Shown one piece after another: positions 60,577 to 64,000 of a stretch of 64,000 bases of DNA. Each line of letters begins with the position of its first letter. The first letter of the stretch is position 1. Source of the DNA: Stichopus chloronotus (taxonomy: Eukaryota > Echinodermata > Holothuroidea > Aspidochirotida > Stichopodidae); assembly GCA_021234535.1 (NCBI GenBank), contig CM037840.1:23717559-23781558 (forward strand), given 5' to 3'. A program made the position numbers and the translations under genes. The notes beneath the pieces are model-generated. The model was not told the DNA's origin. It saw only the letters and a list, made by a program, of their open reading frames with translations, and ran no database searches.

Positions 60577-61490
60577 AAGCTGTGTTTACTTGACACGCGT
60601 ATTGCGCAAAGCGTATTGCGGAACGCGTATTGCGGAACGCGGAGTGCGGAACGCGGAGTGCGGAAAGGATCCGCGTGCCCAATAAACACCCCACGCGGGT
60701 CGTTCCCCACTCAGCGTACATCTGTGTGGTATTTGAGGTAGGCTAGCTCCATATGAATCGGAGGTGAGCTAAGACCTCTATACCAAGGGCCAATATGTTG
60801 GGCCTACGTTGTTTTACCAGTGTCATCACGTGATGTAGCCAGTCAAATATATGCATGGGGTCTTTTAAATACAAACTGATAGGGAGTAACTGCAGAATAC
60901 CCCATCAAATTTTGAGAAGACGGTTTGCGATTGAGAAATTTCCAGGGATCCATGTTGTAAGGTGGGAGGGGGAAGAGCAGGGGGAAGGCAAGTTGATAAG
61001 TTACATGCCTGCCAATGTCACCCCAAGCTGCTTTGGGTCATTTAGCAGTTTTTCATGGGTGACTGTAGCCAAGTGGATAAAGATATGAAACTGATAGACA
61101 TATTACCTATTGACTGGAAGTTAATTGGTTCATAGCACTTAAGTTTCAGTCATTTTTCCATTTTTGTGAGAATTTATCACAATGAAACATCAAAAAACCT
61201 GCCAAAGTTTTCCCGTTTTATCAGTATATGGTACAACGTAGTATGGGAAGTCCGGGGAATGTGGAGAAATCCTACTGGAAGCTATACACGGTGTCCACGT
61301 GGTCACCAATACGCGCGCGTATTGCGGAATTTGACATGGAGAATTCGATACGCAATCCGCGTGTGTTGGTTCCGCAATCCGCGTGCCCGATAAAGAGGTC
61401 CTTGGAAAAAGAAAAAAAAAAGAATTCTTTCCGCGTTCCGCGCGCATGCACTACGCATTCCGCAATACTCGTGTCAAGTAAACACAGCTT
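60577..61490. repeat. Inverted CpG-rich repeat pair, possible 0.9-kb TIR element
   Basis: AAGCTGTGTTTACTTGACACG starts the left arm (60577) and its complement ends the right arm (61490), with one mismatch over about 30 bases. Next to the left arm are tandem units of GCGTATTGCGGAAC (60600-60665); the right arm has related GCGGAAC/TTCCGC units (61310-61470). CpG density is far above the neighbourhood. No transposase frame lies between. Confidence 0.55.
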
Positions 61491-63088
61491 GAGACAGTTA
61501 TCGCATCTTAACATTTCAAGGAATTATTGATGTGGAGCAACATAGTTCCTCTCATTGCATGAAATATCACAATATCACAGAGAGTGCGACATATTGAAGC
61601 GGAGGAGGAATGAGCGGTGGGGCAAACGGGTGAAGTAGGGGGAGGTAGTTATGACACTGGCTGACCATATCTGGATCGAGCGCAATCATTGGTTGGAGCG
61701 TAGTGTACGGAGAAACCTTTTTTGAAGAAAATGCCACTGAAATTGCAGGAAATGGCACTTCACAGTCTTTGGCTCAAAGTTGTGACTTATCAGCTAAGAT
61801 TTCCACTTTCTTCAAATTTCATTTGGGGGCAAGGCATTTGCCAGGGAAACCCTCTCCCCTACGGTAGCGGCTGATATTGCACTCCAGGTAAACTATGATC
61901 TAATAACCTACCCATTAACATCAAATGCAATCTCATTCCCTGTGGCATGCTCTCTGCCGTCAGCAATTGTAAATGCATTCTAGGCATGTGAACTTCACGC
62001 AAAATGGAATTTTTTAATGCTGAAAGCGGTTCTACTATTACTTGTCAAGTAAATCATAAACACAGATTTGATTTTTTCCCTTGAAATGTTAATATCATAA
62101 TTTCGGCATAATGATTCCGTCTTCTGGGCGCTGCAAGGTTGATCTCACCTTCATGTAAAAAAAATAGCACTGGACTTACAATCATTATCCATCAAAAGCA
62201 TAAAACTAAAAAGTGAGTCTAAGATTATAAAAGGTAAATAACCTCACAAAACAATTAGTTGTCGAAACTTGTTACTTTTATTTGTTACTATTGCTCATGT
62301 TAAAAGGCACGTTATTTTAAAAAAAAGGGAATTACATTCTAAACTCTATCACAGGTTAATATATATATCTATTAATGAATATTAACAATAAACAAGCTGA
62401 CGCATGGTCACAAAGGCCCTAAAACAAAAATAAAAAAAACGTTCGTTTGCTGTGGTGAGAATACCTGATGCGACTGGACGATGTATCATCTGATTAAGTG
62501 TGTATGAAAAGGTGGGCTTGCAGTGCCATTCCTTTCACCTTCAACACAGAATATGCTCTGAAAGTGACTTCAAATCTTACAAAAGTTTTGCCATAGTTCA
62601 CAAAATGTTCACAAAATAAAAAAAGGAAAAATGTTGTAGAGAAATTAGTCTTCGAAGCGTTATAACAAATTACATTTGTGTACCTACGATTAAGGACAGC
62701 ACCAAAAACGACCACAATATACCACAATTAAGTTGTCATGGGTTGCATATACTGCTATTTTCTTCCAACAAACTCGCATATCAGAACTCCTGACTACCAC
62801 CACTAAATCACATATCACTAAATCACACATCATACTTTCATTAACACTGCATTTAAAATGAACACTACGAAAAACATGGTTTCCCCTGGTCAAGGTAATG
62901 GGACCGAACGTTTTTTGATAACACCATACAGATGGGTTGTACTCCAGCAGAGGTTACCATGGCAACTCATCACAACTATGAATGGTCCTCTTCAGTATAC
63001 TCCACGTAGATAGCATATCAATACCAAATCAATATACACACAAAGGCCCTACTATAGAATATCACTACCTATCATAATAGATCCACAT
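61491..63088. other. Non-coding stretch, nothing recognised
   Basis: No splice-bounded open frame, RNA gene or clear repeat was seen. FKBP core motifs expected on the minus strand were looked for and not found. Confidence 0.4.
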
Positions 63089-63190
63089 ACTCATATGGGC
63101 CTAACCAATACTCACATATGCCTAACCAACACTCACATACGCCTAACCAATACTCACACAGGCCTAACCAAAAGTCACACAAGTCGAACA
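63089..63190. repeat. Minisatellite, about 20-21 bp unit
   Basis: Five imperfect copies of GCCTAACCAATACTCACATA. It makes an artefactual Thr/Asn/His-rich frame on the plus strand. Confidence 0.85.
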
Positions 63191-64000
63191 AATACACATA
63201 CATGTGTGTTAAGTCCACAACCCAACAATACACTTTTAATCATTACCACCAATAAACTCTTAACTAAATGGGCCATTGAAACATACAAACAGTTGAAACA
63301 GTCACAAGATAGAAAACAATATTTTTCAGAAAAAACATTAAAGTATGGGAGCACAAGGTCATAGCAGCAATGTTATTGTTTTTATATATTTCTACACATC
63401 TATAGCAGTTTTAATTAACCAGCCAGGAAAAATGTCTGTTGCTAAGCAAAAGAGTGTGAAATCATTGTCATATGAAAAGATTGTACCTCTCAGGAGATGA
63501 AAACAAATTATCTCAAATCTGAGATGCTTCGAAAAAAAAAGGAAACCAAGGGAGGGAGAAAAAAAATACGTATTTAACATGGACCAACTGTAGAAAAATA
63601 CCAGAATGCTAAAATTGGAATGAAATAGTACTGTTACTGGATCAGATATGTAAACTGCTGCTGGTTCCTCTTTTATGAAAAGTGTTCTGGGATTTCAGAA
63701 TTAGCTTCTCACAAATAATTGCATGTTAGGATGGAACTTAGGCCTAAAGGAACCAGTGAAAATGTGTTGCATTAGGATGTGTATCAATGATCATTAGCAC
63801 ATTGAAGGTTATGCAAGGACAAAAGTAGAATGGCCACAGTAAGTGTACTTGGGACTAAGAATGCAGTATTGGTTTCACTTGGTCTATATCCTCTCCAAGA
63901 TACTATTATAGCCAATGTTCCTATTAGAATTCTTTCAGAGGTTATTTGAAATAAGTTCTTTCTTTTCTGCTGTGTTCTTACAGTAAACTGGCTAGTTCAA
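63191..64000. other. Non-coding stretch to the window end
   Basis: AT-rich; no gene or repeat recognised. Confidence 0.4.

Noticed and set aside
63089..63190. CRISPR-like array
   Set aside because: Units are head-to-tail without unique spacers; an ordinary minisatellite in an animal genome.

Overview
This is a stretch of an animal (metazoan) nuclear genome. Genes are split by GT-AG introns, coding density is low, and the spacer holds microsatellites, minisatellites, MITE-like elements and retroelement fragments. Gene content (CtIP/RBBP8, a CABIT protein, a serpin, an FKBP, DHFR-like copies) and frequent TAGGCCTA-type motifs fit a marine invertebrate deuterostome such as an echinoderm. That assignment is inference; nothing here fixes the species.

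Layout. 1-14.7 kb: mostly non-coding, with a 28-base palindrome between 8-bp direct repeats, a possible terminal exon of a membrane protein (1569-1824, minus), a TTAA-flanked MITE (7422-7777), a CCAACACCCTCTCT minisatellite, two copies of a second MITE family and a long (TA)n. 14.8-16.1 kb: a serpin (plus) with a single coding exon. 17.6-18.3 kb: a second (TA)n and an intact third MITE copy. 20.2-34.4 kb: the 3' two thirds or more of an RBBP8/CtIP gene (minus, eight exons with matching phases), whose introns hold a minisatellite, hAT-like elements, a BEL/Pao gag fragment and a TTAA MITE. 34.8-35.7 kb: a broken intronless DHFR copy facing a second partial DHFR copy. 38.1-39.1 kb: a truncated non-LTR retrotransposon with two PHD fingers and an endonuclease domain (minus). 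44.0-53.2 kb: a five-exon CABIT-domain gene (GAREM/THEMIS-like, plus), with an opposite-strand candidate exon of a membrane protein inside its third intron. 58.1 kb: one exon of an FKBP with a membrane tail (minus). 58.5-64 kb: a foldback element, a CpG-rich inverted-repeat element and a minisatellite; no gene seen.

The genes do not form a functional cluster: DNA end resection (CtIP), a signalling adaptor (CABIT), a protease-inhibitor fold (serpin) and ER protein folding (FKBP). The least ordinary structures are the DHFR inverted repeat, three TTAA-flanked MITE families, the 58.6 kb foldback, a serpin with a degenerate hinge and a lysine-rich tail, and a candidate alternative exon of the CABIT gene. 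All exon calls come from splice-site and phase reading by eye; no search was run.
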